Source: Desulfobulbaceae bacterium (GTDB lineage Bacteria > Desulfobacterota > Desulfobulbia > Desulfobulbales > Desulfocapsaceae). Taken from it: 64,000 nucleotides of DNA. The stretch spans positions 122,630 through 186,629 of the forward strand of contig WSXV01000007.1 of assembly GCA_009773475.1 (NCBI GenBank). Direction: 5' to 3'. A program made the position numbers and the translations under genes. Positions 46,001 to 54,815 of the stretch are shown here, one piece after another. Every line of letters begins with the position of its first letter. The first letter of the stretch is position 1. A model generated the notes under the pieces. It worked only from the letters and a program-made list of their open reading frames with translations, was not told where the DNA came from and made no database searches.

Positions 46001-47190
46001 AAGCGAGTCGTTTTGCCCCGACCCTCAATGTCAAGTTGTATGGTCAGGGAGACCGGCAGGAGATGCTGGACGGCCTTGGCCCCTTTGATCTTCTCCTCTG
46101 CAGTTACGGCCTGCTGCAAGTGCAGGGAGAGATGCTGGCAAAGGTGGCGTGGCAGGTGGTGGTGCTGGATGAGGCCCAGGCCATTAAAAATCGTCAGACC
46201 AAACGGGCTAAGTCTGCCATGGCTCTCCAGGCTCAGTTTCGCTTGATTACCACCGGAACTCCCCTGGAGAATCATCTGGGCGAGTTGTGGGCCCTGTTCA
46301 ATTTCATCAATCCCGGACTGCTTAGCAGTCATCAACGATTCACCGAAAATTTTGCCATCCCCATTGAACGGGACAAGGATCGGGAGCGCCTGCGTCAGCT
46401 GCAGCGACTGATTCAGCCCTTTATCCTTCGGCGCATGAAAAATGATGTTCTCCAGGAACTGCCCGCCAAGACTGAAATCACCCTCAAGGTGGAGATGTCT
46501 CTGGAAGAATCGGCCCTGTACGAGGCCCAGCGGCAGAGCGCCCTGGCTCGTCTGGCAGAAGACAAGGATTCACAGGATGGGCAGCATCTGAGAATCCTGG
46601 TGGAGATTATGAGGTTGCGCCGCCTTTGCTGCAATCCGGCCCTTATTCTGCCGGATGCCGCCATTGCCAGCTCCAAACTTAAGGTCTTTTCAGACATTCT
46701 GACGGAGATGCTGGAAAACCGGCACAAGGCCCTGGTGTTCAGTCAATTTATTGATCATCTCACCATTCTTCGCGCCCTGCTTGATGAAAAAAAGATCTCC
46801 TATCAGTATCTTGACGGCTCTACCTCGGTCAATCAGCGCCGCGAGCGAATAGCCGCCTTTCAGGCCGGGGTGGGGGATGTTTTTCTGATCAGCCTCAAGG
46901 CCGGTGGGGCCGGACTGAATCTGACTGCTGCTGATTATGTGATTCACATGGATCCCTGGTGGAATCCGGCCGTGGAGGATCAGGCCTCGGACCGGGCCCA
47001 CCGGATTGGCCAGGAACGGCCGGTGACGGTTTATCGTCTGGTGATGAAGGACAGTATTGAAGAGCAGATTGTGGGGCTGCACAAAGACAAGCGTGAGCTG
47101 GCCAACTCTCTGCTCGACGGCGCTGATGCAGCCGGTCGGCTGAGTGCCGGGGAACTCCTGGATCTGCTTCGGGGCGGGGAAAAAGCGTAA
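43036..47190 (+). CDS. SNF2-family helicase/ATPase with a 900-residue N-terminal extension
   Basis: 1384 aa. The C-terminal third is a SNF2 ATPase: ADDMGLGKT (Walker A, K957), VVLDEAQAIKN (motif II), TTGTPLENHLGELWALF (motif III), HKALVFSQFIDH, LISLKAGGAGLNLTAADYVIHMDPWWNP and DRAHRIGQ (motif VI). It should move along double-stranded DNA. The first 900 residues are mostly alpha-helical with repeat-like segments and no domain I recognise by eye; HepA-like prokaryotic SNF2 proteins often carry such extensions (SWIM or unknown). No SWIM CxCx..CxH motif was noticed. Confidence 0.93.
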   Translation: MTVTPSQLLALYQDCSPVEQTLIRALSLNFSSMRQQDLLSVVQEVLPGRFFSTLADRKEISNLLIKLESKGLTCKEKGSAHHQPLIRNAVLLDVLERKMFNDYNRCLKSIHKNETLGWGRTFSTFNQALRTFQTELFGDASVDTINHTRRKIYDEFGHVLKQDPFLYLLGSPVSVALLGHCAYSQNIGMLLLGMAMDRLQLEPELSAFLVDRFQSTSVTASPTPLVLYFFFTGQMELAENILNQPWSSGNEVDQRCLLGCQHFLQGRYEQALLCLNESVAQLKKQTRKRKIALGHYPGVLHFFSLLAVDQPQNIQQGLELTDTAGKQTVLSNHFLVNIRGVFTQIAGQTPEHISVDSSLMREYPLYRFFYLLSIWWIAREQGLEILPVVCKTMLQKALKNGYPWLAAECASLLAAMGEDRERNQRKADELHQQCRTVSCIGIVQPKEKNMQRLHALLAMIATAQPQARQPVMTTSQRLIWLFSYHKDPGICELSPVLRKLGKNGKWSKGRSVALKTLYESYRDMEGLTDQDRMICQALAYKPDHFSYYRRDVLGFQLEKMALAAIGHPQIYLAENEEVLVELSRGELELRISKKKDSLNLTLWPTPPKESSSVFLLRESPTHYKVYQINAEQGKLFALLKNPLVLPTTATEEVRKVASSLSAIVTVHSDVGGGQEVEEVTADPQPHLHLLPFQDGLRAEVLTRPIFGGSWHPPGRGGAIVFGEQEGKRVQAKRDMAREREARDQLLAACPVLGYSQELEGQFLFPGPAESLELLFQLQQYPACTVHWPRGQCFSLRSESGFNNLSLRIQKDRDWFAASGSLQVDEQTVLDLQELLGLLDQAQGRFVPLKDGSYLALTSALRKRLEELRVYSEKGKEGLRFNPLAALALDGLISEASVTGDKQWLAHTKRLSEIITPALPSTLTATLREYQMQGFSWLAQLSHWEMGACLADDMGLGKTLQALAVILLRAPQGPTLVVAPLSVANNWAEEASRFAPTLNVKLYGQGDRQEMLDGLGPFDLLLCSYGLLQVQGEMLAKVAWQVVVLDEAQAIKNRQTKRAKSAMALQAQFRLITTGTPLENHLGELWALFNFINPGLLSSHQRFTENFAIPIERDKDRERLRQLQRLIQPFILRRMKNDVLQELPAKTEITLKVEMSLEESALYEAQRQSALARLAEDKDSQDGQHLRILVEIMRLRRLCCNPALILPDAAIASSKLKVFSDILTEMLENRHKALVFSQFIDHLTILRALLDEKKISYQYLDGSTSVNQRRERIAAFQAGVGDVFLISLKAGGAGLNLTAADYVIHMDPWWNPAVEDQASDRAHRIGQERPVTVYRLVMKDSIEEQIVGLHKDKRELANSLLDGADAAGRLSAGELLDLLRGGEKA

Positions 47191-47210
47191 GTGATGTTGA
47201 TGGGGTGTTA

Positions 47211-48017
47211 TTATTTGCGGGCGATATAACAGGTGCTGGTATAGCTGACCGGCACCCCTGCAGGGGTGCCGAAGCGGGCCTGGTATTGCTGTTCAAAGTG
47301 TTTGAGGGTTGAACTGGTCCAGCGATGGGCACGCACTCCGCCCACGCCGGTGTCACGCAGATGGTGGAGCACATCGCGGGGCGAGGACAGGAACAGTTGA
47401 TCCTGTCGGGTAGACTGGTGTTCGAGGATGAAATGATCCGCCAGCAGCCCGGCAATCTGTTCAGGACGGCGGTAGTGCAGGCCCACGCCGGTTAGCTCGG
47501 TAAACTCCGCCAGGGTGCCGGGGCCGAAGATGGAAAAGACGAGAAACCCCCTGTCTTTAAGGGCCAGGGCCAGACGCGGCAGCAATGCGGGCAGATCGGA
47601 AAGCCATTGAAAGGTGGCACTGGAGACAATCAGATCCAGGTCGTGGGGCAGGGGCAGGGTCTCGATATCGCCAAAAAGAGGGGAGATCGCCGGCATCCTG
47701 TTTGCGGGGATCCTCGCCTTCACGACGCTTGCAAAATCGCCCACCAGATCGTTGAGAAAGAGGGTGCCGATCCGATGTTGCCGACAGAGCATTTCGGTGA
47801 GCATCCCGGTGCAGCAGCCGATTTCCAGGACCCGTTCATGGCGGATGGCCGGATAGTGTTCAGCCAGATCCAACAGCCGCTCACTGAGCTGCCTCTGGAC
47901 CGTGGCGTGCAGGTCATAGGTACCAATGGCCTGCCGGAAACAGTGGGCCACCCGCTCCTTGTTCAGAGGTTTTAGTATGCCTTCCCCGCTTTCTGGTGTG
48001 AATCCCTTCTCCCTCAT
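47211..48017 (-). CDS. bioC: Malonyl-[ACP] O-methyltransferase BioC
   Basis: 268 aa. Makes malonyl-ACP methyl ester that primes pimelate synthesis for biotin. Class-I SAM motif VLEIGCCTGMLTEMLCRQ, then GDIETLPLPHDLDLIVSSATFQWL and FGPGTLAEFTEL, standard BioC marks. The true start is ATG at 48015-48017, overlapping the bioG stop by 4 bases; upstream residues in the long reading frame belong to bioG in another frame. Last gene of the operon. Confidence 0.93.
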   Translation of the reverse strand: MREKGFTPESGEGILKPLNKERVAHCFRQAIGTYDLHATVQRQLSERLLDLAEHYPAIRHERVLEIGCCTGMLTEMLCRQHRIGTLFLNDLVGDFASVVKARIPANRMPAISPLFGDIETLPLPHDLDLIVSSATFQWLSDLPALLPRLALALKDRGFLVFSIFGPGTLAEFTELTGVGLHYRRPEQIAGLLADHFILEHQSTRQDQLFLSSPRDVLHHLRDTGVGGVRAHRWTSSTLKHFEQQYQARFGTPAGVPVSYTSTCYIARK

Positions 48018-48721
48018 TGCAATGCGTTCAGCATCTCCTCCCAACTGTCCCAGCGATAAAAGGGGAAATGGGAACCTCCCAAAGACAGAATATTGTGCCC
48101 CTGCCAGAAGGCAAGCTGGCTGGCGGTGGGCATCACCAGATCCTGTGAAGTGATAACCACCCTGCTGTATAGTGAGGCCTCGGGCGGCTGGCAGGACACT
48201 TGTTCCTGCAGGGCGGCCAGTTCCAGACGCTGACTGGCAAGGGATCGCTTTGGCTGATGGGTCAGAAAAGTCTCGAGAATTTTTCGGTCGTTGCACATGC
48301 GGCGATAAAACTTCAGCCGACCAGCCTCATGAAACTGGGCAAGGGTGGCCGCATAGACCTGGGTGGGAATGCCGAAGCGATCGTCGATGGGGCACAGGGT
48401 TCCGTTGATGGCGATGGCCCTGTGCAGTCGATGCGCCCAGGGTGCAAAGAGCTGCTGCCCAGCCCAGACCCCCATGGACCAGGCAATCAGGGAAATCTTA
48501 GTATAGCTTTTGAAGAGATCGGCCAGCCTGGCGGCAGGAAAGGAACTGGCAGATTCAGAAGCCCCTCCCGGATTAAGGCCCGGATCCTGGTAATCGGAGA
48601 ACATGAGCACATCCAGATCGGTGGCGGTCAGGGGAAGAAAGGGATTTGTGTCCATGCCCCAGCCATTACAGAAGAGGAGCAGCTGTTCTCCCTGCTGCCG
48701 GTGCAGCCATTCCCCTTTCAT
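48014..48721 (-). CDS. bioG: Pimeloyl-ACP methyl ester esterase BioG
   Basis: 235 aa. Cleaves the methyl ester at the end of the BioC-primed pimelate route; replaces BioH. Seen: LLLFCNGWGMDTNPF near the N-terminus, IAWSMGVWAGQQL (nucleophile Ser within the SMG motif), and SHFPFYRWDSWEEML with the C-terminal His. This alpha/beta-hydrolase lies between bioF and bioC, both overlapping by 4 bases. Confidence 0.92.
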   Translation of the reverse strand: MKGEWLHRQQGEQLLLFCNGWGMDTNPFLPLTATDLDVLMFSDYQDPGLNPGGASESASSFPAARLADLFKSYTKISLIAWSMGVWAGQQLFAPWAHRLHRAIAINGTLCPIDDRFGIPTQVYAATLAQFHEAGRLKFYRRMCNDRKILETFLTHQPKRSLASQRLELAALQEQVSCQPPEASLYSRVVITSQDLVMPTASQLAFWQGHNILSLGGSHFPFYRWDSWEEMLNALQ

Positions 48722-49929
48722 AGGGGCTTGCCTGTGGCCGCTGGTCGTGGCTTTGACTCTTTCGCGAGGATTCCCGGGAGCTCGCACAGATCCTGCCAGC
48801 CCATGTCGGCGGTCAGGGAGAGCCGGAAACGGGCCGTGCCTTCCGGAACCGCAGGCGGGCGCACCGGGAAAATCAAAAAACCCCGTTCCTGTAATTTCTC
48901 CGCCAGTTGCACCGTCTCCTGGTCATTGCCAATGATGTGGGGGATGATATTGCTCTCTCCAGTGGCAGCCAGCCCCTGATCCTGCAAGGCCTGCCGCATC
49001 ATCCGCGCCAGGTCGGCCAAATGCTCGCGCTGTTTGGTCATGCCCTGCTGTTGCTGGAAGACGAATCGGTTCCAGTTGAGCAGTACTGGCGGCAGGGCAG
49101 TGGTGAAGATCAGTGAACGGCTGCGGTTGATCAGATACTCCCGGATATCCTGATGGCAGATGACATAGGCGCCGATGGAGGCAAAGGCCTTGCCGAAGGT
49201 TCCCACCAGCAGATCGATGTCCGCCATCACCCCCTGTTCCTCGGCCTTGCCCAACCCTTTTTTTCCGTACAGGCCCACAGCGTGGGCCTCGTCGAGGTAG
49301 AGCAGGGTGTCGAATTTCTTTTTCAACTGGACTAGACGGCTGAGGTCGGCGATATCGCCATCCATGCTGAAGACCGACTCGGAGACAATCACCACCCGTT
49401 CATGATGATGGCGATGGGAGACGAGCAGGTGCTCCAGTTGGTCATAATCCCCATGGGCGAAGCGTTTATGGGTGGCCCGACAGAGCTGCAGCCCGTCATG
49501 GATGGAGGCGTGATTGAGCTTGTCGGAGAGGATCAGATCGTTTTTGTCCAGCAGGGCGGGGAGGATGCCGATATTGGCATGATATCCGGAGTTAAAGAGC
49601 AGGGCGGCTCTCGGACTCGCTTCACCATAGGCCTTAGCCAGCGCCGCTTCCAGCGTGTGGGCAGATTCCGTATCACCGGTCAGCAGACGCGAAGAAGAGG
49701 CGCCCAGGCCATAGTCTGCAAGCAGATTATCCGCATCCATCCCGGAATAAAATTGGCCGAGCAGGAGAGAGTCACCGCCAATCCCCAGATAATCGTTGGA
49801 GGTCAGGTTGAGGCACTCTCGTCCCTGATACTGCACCCGACATCCCCGGCGTCCGGTCAAAGGCCGGAGTTGCCGCAGGCGACCGCTCTCCTGCAGTCTG
49901 TCCATCGCTTCCCGGTAACTGGAACTCAT
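48718..49929 (-). CDS. bioF: 8-amino-7-oxononanoate synthase
   Basis: 403 aa. PLP enzyme condensing pimeloyl-ACP and L-alanine. Seen: NDYLGIGGDS, GASSSRLLTGDTESAHTLE, FNSGYHANIG, LDEAHAVGLYGKKG and the PLP lysine in GTFGKAFASIGAYV. The start is ATG 49927-49929, overlapping the bioA stop by 4 bases; the longer ORF reaching 50400 runs inside bioA. Confidence 0.96.
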   Translation of the reverse strand: MSSSYREAMDRLQESGRLRQLRPLTGRRGCRVQYQGRECLNLTSNDYLGIGGDSLLLGQFYSGMDADNLLADYGLGASSSRLLTGDTESAHTLEAALAKAYGEASPRAALLFNSGYHANIGILPALLDKNDLILSDKLNHASIHDGLQLCRATHKRFAHGDYDQLEHLLVSHRHHHERVVIVSESVFSMDGDIADLSRLVQLKKKFDTLLYLDEAHAVGLYGKKGLGKAEEQGVMADIDLLVGTFGKAFASIGAYVICHQDIREYLINRSRSLIFTTALPPVLLNWNRFVFQQQQGMTKQREHLADLARMMRQALQDQGLAATGESNIIPHIIGNDQETVQLAEKLQERGFLIFPVRPPAVPEGTARFRLSLTADMGWQDLCELPGILAKESKPRPAATGKPL

Positions 49930-51236
49930 GGGCGTCCCTCCCTGGCCACCACCTCGACAATGGCCGTGGTCAGGGAATGGAGATCGTCCTCGTCCATGCA
50001 ATAGGGCGGCATCACATAGACCAGCCGTCCAAAGGGACGCACCCAGACCCCGCGCTCGACAAAGGCTGCCTGTATCTCCCGCATTGCCACCGGCTCTTTC
50101 ATCTCGACCACACCGATGGCGCCCAGCACCCGCACATCCTGAACCCCTGCAAATTCCCGGCAAGGTCGTAAGCCTTGTTCCAGAAGCTGGCCGATGTGGT
50201 GTACCTTCTGTTGCCAGTCCGATTCCAGTAAAAGACCAATGGAGGCGCAGGCCACCTGACAGGCCAGGGGGTTGGCCATAAAGGTGGGGCCATGCATAAA
50301 GACGCCGGGGGAGCCGGTGGAGATGGTTGTGGCCACTTGATCGGTGCAGAGCACCGCCGCCAGGGTCATCATGCCGCCGGTCAGGGCCTTGCCTAGACAC
50401 ATGATATCCGGGCTGATGTCGGCGTGATTGCAGGCAAACAGCTCGCCGCTGCGGCCAAATCCGGTGGCGATTTCATCGGCGATGAGCAACACCTGAGACT
50501 GGTCACAGAGGGCACGCACTTGTCGCAGATACTCGGGATGATAGAAGCGCATGCCGCCTGCCCCTTGGACGATGGGCTCAAGGATCACGGCGCAGAGCTC
50601 CTGCCGATGCTCCTCGATCAGCCGGGCAAAGGAGTCAATGTCGCGGCTGTCCCAGGGATCTGAAAAGCGGCATTGCGGGCGGTCGGCAAAAAAGTATTGT
50701 GGGAGCACAGTCGAGTAAAGATGATGCATCCCGCCCACCGGGTCACACACTGACATGGCGTGGAAGGTGTCGCCATGATAGCCGCCGCAGAGGGTGAGGA
50801 ACCGGCTGCGCTCCGGATGACCGCTGGCATGCTGATACTGGATGGCCATCTTCATCGCCACCTCCACCGCCACCGAGCCGGAATCGCAGAGAAACACCTT
50901 GTCGAGGCCTGCCGGGGTCATCTCCACCAGCAGTTTGGCCAGTTCTACGGCCGGGGCGTGGGTGAGGCCGCCGAACATCACATGGGCCATACGGCCCGCC
51001 TGTTCCTGCAGGGCCTGCACCAGCACCGGATGGCTGTAACCATGGATCACCGACCACCAGGAGGCCATGCCGTCAATGAGCTCTCGTCCATCCATCAGGC
51101 GGATGCGCACCCCGGAGGCTGATTGCACCGGGTACACCGGCAGCGGATCGGTCATGGAGGCGTAGGGGTGCCAGAGATGTTCCCGGTCGTAATGGAGAAG
51201 GGCTTGGAGATTCATGGAGGTCTGAGAGGCTGCCAT
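49926..51236 (-). CDS. bioA: Adenosylmethionine-8-amino-7-oxononanoate aminotransferase
   Basis: 436 aa. Transfers the amino group from SAM to KAPA giving DAPA. Seen: HLWHPYASM near the N-terminus, DGMASWWSVIHGY, FCDSGSVAVEVAMKMA-like segment, LIADEIATGFGRSGELFA, and CLGKALTGGMMTLAAVL with the PLP lysine. ATG at 51236 lies 14 bases after the bioB stop; an inner ATG at 51215 is possible. bioD is missing. Confidence 0.96.
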   Translation of the reverse strand: MAASQTSMNLQALLHYDREHLWHPYASMTDPLPVYPVQSASGVRIRLMDGRELIDGMASWWSVIHGYSHPVLVQALQEQAGRMAHVMFGGLTHAPAVELAKLLVEMTPAGLDKVFLCDSGSVAVEVAMKMAIQYQHASGHPERSRFLTLCGGYHGDTFHAMSVCDPVGGMHHLYSTVLPQYFFADRPQCRFSDPWDSRDIDSFARLIEEHRQELCAVILEPIVQGAGGMRFYHPEYLRQVRALCDQSQVLLIADEIATGFGRSGELFACNHADISPDIMCLGKALTGGMMTLAAVLCTDQVATTISTGSPGVFMHGPTFMANPLACQVACASIGLLLESDWQQKVHHIGQLLEQGLRPCREFAGVQDVRVLGAIGVVEMKEPVAMREIQAAFVERGVWVRPFGRLVYVMPPYCMDEDDLHSLTTAIVEVVAREGRP

Positions 51237-51250
51237 CGAGGGACAAGAGG

Positions 51251-52246
51251 TTAAACGGATCGGACGGTTTGGCTTCCTGCAGGGGAATCCTGAAAGCTAA
51301 AGCCCATGGCGCCGATGGCTTGCATATCCTCTTCCAGGCCATTGCCGGCGGTGGTCAGGTAGTTGCCGACGATGGCGCCGTTGGCCCCGGCGGCAAAACA
51401 TTGATATTGCGCGGGTCCAAACTGATTGCGGCCCCCGGCCAGTCGAATCACAGCCCGCGGGTTGATCAACCGGAAGAGGGCAATGGTGCGCAGCACCTCC
51501 GGGAAGGCGATGGGGTTCACGTCTGCCATGGGCGTTCCGGCAATGGGGGTCAGGATATTGAGGGGAATGGAGAGCACCGCTAGCTCGCGCAGCTCAAAGG
51601 CGAGCTGCAGGCGTTGTTCAAGGGTCTCGCCCATGCCGATGATGCCGCCGGAGCAGATATCCATACCGGCCTCTCTGGCAATATGGATGGTCGCCACCTT
51701 TTCCTCCCAGCCATGGGTGGTGCAGACCTGAGGGAAAAATTCGCGGCAGCTCTCGAGGTTACAATGATATCGACGGACGCCAAAGGCAACCAGTCGCGCA
51801 GCCTTCTCAGGGGTCAGAAAGCCCATGGAGGCGCACAGAGAAAGGTTGGTATGGTGGCTGATCTCGGCGTATAATTCTCCCAGACCTTCGAGCTGGTCAG
51901 CTTGGACCGAGCGGCCGGCAGTCACCAAAGACAGGCGGCGTACGCCAAAGCGGTCGTTCTCACGCGCCTGACCAAGGGCCACGCTGGTCTCAATTTGTTC
52001 ATAGCTGGGAATGGCGGCGGGATGATGGGCGGATTGGGCACAGTAGCGGCAATCCTCGGAACATTTTCCGGAACGGGCATTGATGATGGAGCAGAGATCA
52101 AAGGAGCGGCCATGGAAAGCAAGGCGAAGGTTATCCGCGGCCCGGCATAATGGCTCAAGATCCTCCTTCCGGGCCAGGGAGAGGGCCTGATTAAAATCAA
52201 GTTCCATACCCTCGCGAATCTGTCGCAGGCAGCTCTCAAGAGTCAT
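51251..52246 (-). CDS. bioB: Biotin synthase BioB
   Basis: 331 aa from the ATG at 52246 (a start six codons upstream is possible). Radical-SAM enzyme that inserts sulfur into dethiobiotin. C62-x3-C66-x2-C69 in CSEDCRYCAQS, with YHCNLESC, GGIIGMGET and AGGRNQFGP, all diagnostic. Heads the biotin genes and follows mlaD after a short gap of 27-45 bases on the same strand. Confidence 0.96.
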   Translation of the reverse strand: MTLESCLRQIREGMELDFNQALSLARKEDLEPLCRAADNLRLAFHGRSFDLCSIINARSGKCSEDCRYCAQSAHHPAAIPSYEQIETSVALGQARENDRFGVRRLSLVTAGRSVQADQLEGLGELYAEISHHTNLSLCASMGFLTPEKAARLVAFGVRRYHCNLESCREFFPQVCTTHGWEEKVATIHIAREAGMDICSGGIIGMGETLEQRLQLAFELRELAVLSIPLNILTPIAGTPMADVNPIAFPEVLRTIALFRLINPRAVIRLAGGRNQFGPAQYQCFAAGANGAIVGNYLTTAGNGLEEDMQAIGAMGFSFQDSPAGSQTVRSV

Positions 52247-52291
52247 CGGGGAAGCTGCAGGCAACGGTATGGGCGGCGGTGTGCCACCGCT

Positions 52292-52750
52292 CTATTTGAC
52301 ACTGCCGAAGGCGAACTTGCTGATCAGGGCTTCGAGATCAACGGCGGATTCCGTCTCGGTGAGCACATCCCCCTCTTTCAGCAGCTTCTCATCACCGCCC
52401 AGGGACAGTTGGATATACTTATCGCCGATGATTCCCTGTGACTTGACCGAGGCTATGGAGTCCGCCGGCACCTTGACGTCCTTGTCAAGCTGGAGAGCGA
52501 CATGGGCAAGCTCATCTTCGCCCAGCCAGGTGCGTTTGACCTGACCCACCACCACCCCGGCGATCTGGACCACGGCGCCCTTTTTGACCCCGGAGATATT
52601 GTCAAACTCCGCATCGATCACATAGGTCTTTCCCGTCGACAAGAAGGAGACCTCGCCCAGCTGGAGGGCGAGATAGCCAAAGGCGAGAAAGCCCAGCACC
52701 ATAAAAAGACCGACAAATAATTCAAGAAATTCAAGACGATTCTGTTTCAT
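52292..52750 (-). CDS. mlaD: MlaD-type lipid-binding MCE protein
   Basis: 152 aa. One N-terminal membrane anchor (LFVGLFMVLGFLAFGYLAL) followed by a single MCE domain (ISGVKKGAVVQIAGVVVGQV, GIIGDKYIQLSLGG). Part of the Mla-type ABC complex moving phospholipids between inner and outer membranes; the hexameric ring lies in the periplasm. Start overlaps the mlaF stop by 4 bases. Confidence 0.94.
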   Translation of the reverse strand: MKQNRLEFLELFVGLFMVLGFLAFGYLALQLGEVSFLSTGKTYVIDAEFDNISGVKKGAVVQIAGVVVGQVKRTWLGEDELAHVALQLDKDVKVPADSIASVKSQGIIGDKYIQLSLGGDEKLLKEGDVLTETESAVDLEALISKFAFGSVK

Positions 52751-53532
52751 TGCTCCACCAGATGACTCTGATAAATTTCACCCATCGTATTCTCCACAAA
52801 CTCGACAATATGCGGTTCCCGTGACCACTGCATGGCCTCAGGGCTGGAAAATACATCTACCTTTCCATTGTTTAAGACAATTACTTCATCGGCCAGATTA
52901 AAGACCTTGGGGATATCGTGGCTGACAATCACCGCAGTGTAGCCCACCTGTTCCTGGGTTCTGGCGAACAGCTTGTAGATATCCTGGGTCATGACCGGAT
53001 CAAGGCCGGTGGTGGGCTCATCAAAGAGCATGATCTCCGGCTTGAGTTGCAGAGCCCGTGCCAGTCCCACCCGTTTGCGCATGCCGCCGCTCAACTGGGC
53101 GGGGAATTTCTCGTCATGGCCGGTCAGTTCAAGCTGTTGCAGGATAGTGTCAACTTGCGCCCGGATCTCCTGCTCCGATTTGCTCGTCCGTTCCCTGAGC
53201 GGCAGGGCGATATTCTCATAAACACTCAAGGAATCAAAAAGGGCCGAGCCCTGAAACAGCACGCCGAAGCGGGTGCGCAGCTGCTCAAGCTCCCGTCCTC
53301 GGACTCCGGTCACATCTACACCCCCAACAAATATCCGACCGCTGTCCACCGGCATCAGGCCGAGGATCAGCTTCAAGGTGACGCTTTTGCCTTGCCCGCT
53401 GCCGCCGGCGATGACCGTGGTCTTGCCGATGGGAATGGAAAAGTTCACATGATCAAGGATCATCTGCCGGTCGCCGTTCTTTTTAGCGAAGGACTTGACC
53501 ACGTCTTTGAATTCTATGGCAAATTCACTCAT
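52747..53532 (-). CDS. mlaF: MlaF-type ABC ATPase
   Basis: 261 aa. Walker A GGSGQGKS, Q-loop LFQGSALFDSL, signature LSGGMRKRVGLARAL, Walker B IMLFDEPTTGLDP and H-loop IVSHDI are all present. Powers the Mla transporter. Sits between mlaE and mlaD; 9 bases separate it from mlaE. Confidence 0.96.
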   Translation of the reverse strand: MSEFAIEFKDVVKSFAKKNGDRQMILDHVNFSIPIGKTTVIAGGSGQGKSVTLKLILGLMPVDSGRIFVGGVDVTGVRGRELEQLRTRFGVLFQGSALFDSLSVYENIALPLRERTSKSEQEIRAQVDTILQQLELTGHDEKFPAQLSGGMRKRVGLARALQLKPEIMLFDEPTTGLDPVMTQDIYKLFARTQEQVGYTAVIVSHDIPKVFNLADEVIVLNNGKVDVFSSPEAMQWSREPHIVEFVENTMGEIYQSHLVEQ

Positions 53533-53541
53533 GGGTATCCC

Positions 53542-54360
53542 TCATAATAAGACCGCTGTCAACAGATAGTCAAAGATCAGGACCGCGATGGAGGAGTAGA
53601 CCACGGCCTGGGTGGTCATTCGGCTGACGCTCTGGGCTCCGAATCCGGCTCCCCGGATCTTGTAGATAAAATAACCGCGACCGGTGCAGATCCAGACCAC
53701 GAGCAGGGCGAAGACAAAGGACTTGACCATCCCCAGGCGGAGATCATGGTTGGTGACGCTGGTACGCATTCCTTCCAAATAACTGCCGGGGTTGACCCCC
53801 ATGAGATGGACTCCGGCAACATAGCCGCCGGCGATGCCGACCACGTCAAAGAGGGCAGTCAGCAGGGGGATGGACACCAGGGCGGCGAGAAATTTGGGGC
53901 TGATCAGGTAGCGAAAGGGGTCAACGGCCATGCACTCGAGTGCGTCGATCTGCTCCGAGATGCGCATGATGCCAAGTTCGGCGCACATGGCCGATCCGGC
54001 CCGGCCAGCCACCATGATGGCGGTCAGCACCGGTCCCAGTTCCATGATCAGGGTGAGGGAAACTGCGGAACCAAGCATCCCCTCCGCGCCGAACTTATTC
54101 AGCGAGTAATATCCCTGCAGGCCCAGCACCATGCCGGTGGAGGCGGCGGTACAGAAGATGACCATCATGGAGCCGGCGCCGATGAAATGCATCTGCCGCA
54201 TGAATTCGGCAAAGCGGAACGGACGACGGAAGATCCCTTTCAGGGCGAGCAGCAGATACAGGCCCATCCGCCCGATATCTTCCAGCACATAGAGGCCTGA
54301 ATCGCCTAATTTCTCCAAGGAATTTCGCTGCATACCACCCACATCCTGCGCAAACATCAT
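53542..54360 (-). CDS. mlaE: MlaE-type permease
   Basis: 272 aa inner-membrane permease with five or six helices and the family segments FTGMVLGLQGYY-like, GPVLTAIMVAGRAGSAMCAELGIMRISEQIDAL, and FVFALLVVWICTGRGYF. Forms the membrane core of the Mla complex with MlaF and MlaD. First gene of the mlaEFD-bioBAFGC run; its promoter must be in the 54361-54815 region. Confidence 0.94.
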   Translation of the reverse strand: MMFAQDVGGMQRNSLEKLGDSGLYVLEDIGRMGLYLLLALKGIFRRPFRFAEFMRQMHFIGAGSMMVIFCTAASTGMVLGLQGYYSLNKFGAEGMLGSAVSLTLIMELGPVLTAIMVAGRAGSAMCAELGIMRISEQIDALECMAVDPFRYLISPKFLAALVSIPLLTALFDVVGIAGGYVAGVHLMGVNPGSYLEGMRTSVTNHDLRLGMVKSFVFALLVVWICTGRGYFIYKIRGAGFGAQSVSRMTTQAVVYSSIAVLIFDYLLTAVLL

Positions 54361-54815
54361 CTCAACAACCGGTAATGATCCTAAAAACCTTAAAAAACTT
54401 TTTTGATCATAAAAACGAGAGAAAACCCTGTCAATATCTTTTCATTCCCACAGGGTCTCTGCCTCCTCTTTCATCATATCAAAGGCCTTGCATGTTACCT
54501 TACCTGAGATGAAATCGCATTAATCATTTCTGCTGCGGGGGAATCAACTCAGTGCGAAATAAAATGTACACCGGTCGAGCTGTTTCAGGGGCTGGGTCAG
54601 TTTTGCAGGCGACCGGAAAAAGACCTTGGATGCCACAGCTTGCCATTTTTTTGTCGGTAAAACCAGTGGTTATTTTACAAATCTTTACAGAAGTTTCATT
54701 GCCTTCCGGCCGATGAAACTGGTAAACCATTTGCATAAAGGGAGCAGGATGGTTGAAATGATTTGTTTGTCAGGAATCATCCTGAAAAATACCTTACAGA
54801 AGAAGGAGGGTTGGT
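54361..54815. other. Divergent gene-free stretch, mlaE / EF-hand gene
   Basis: 455 bp without a credible gene; the short ORFs on either strand look random. It should hold the promoters for the minus-strand mla-bio run and the plus-strand EF-hand gene. The EF-hand gene has AGAAGGAGG just upstream of its ATG. Confidence 0.45.

Noticed and set aside
49930..50400. Longer start for bioF
   Set aside because: Lies inside bioA in another frame; the ATGA overlap at 49926-49929 is the natural junction.
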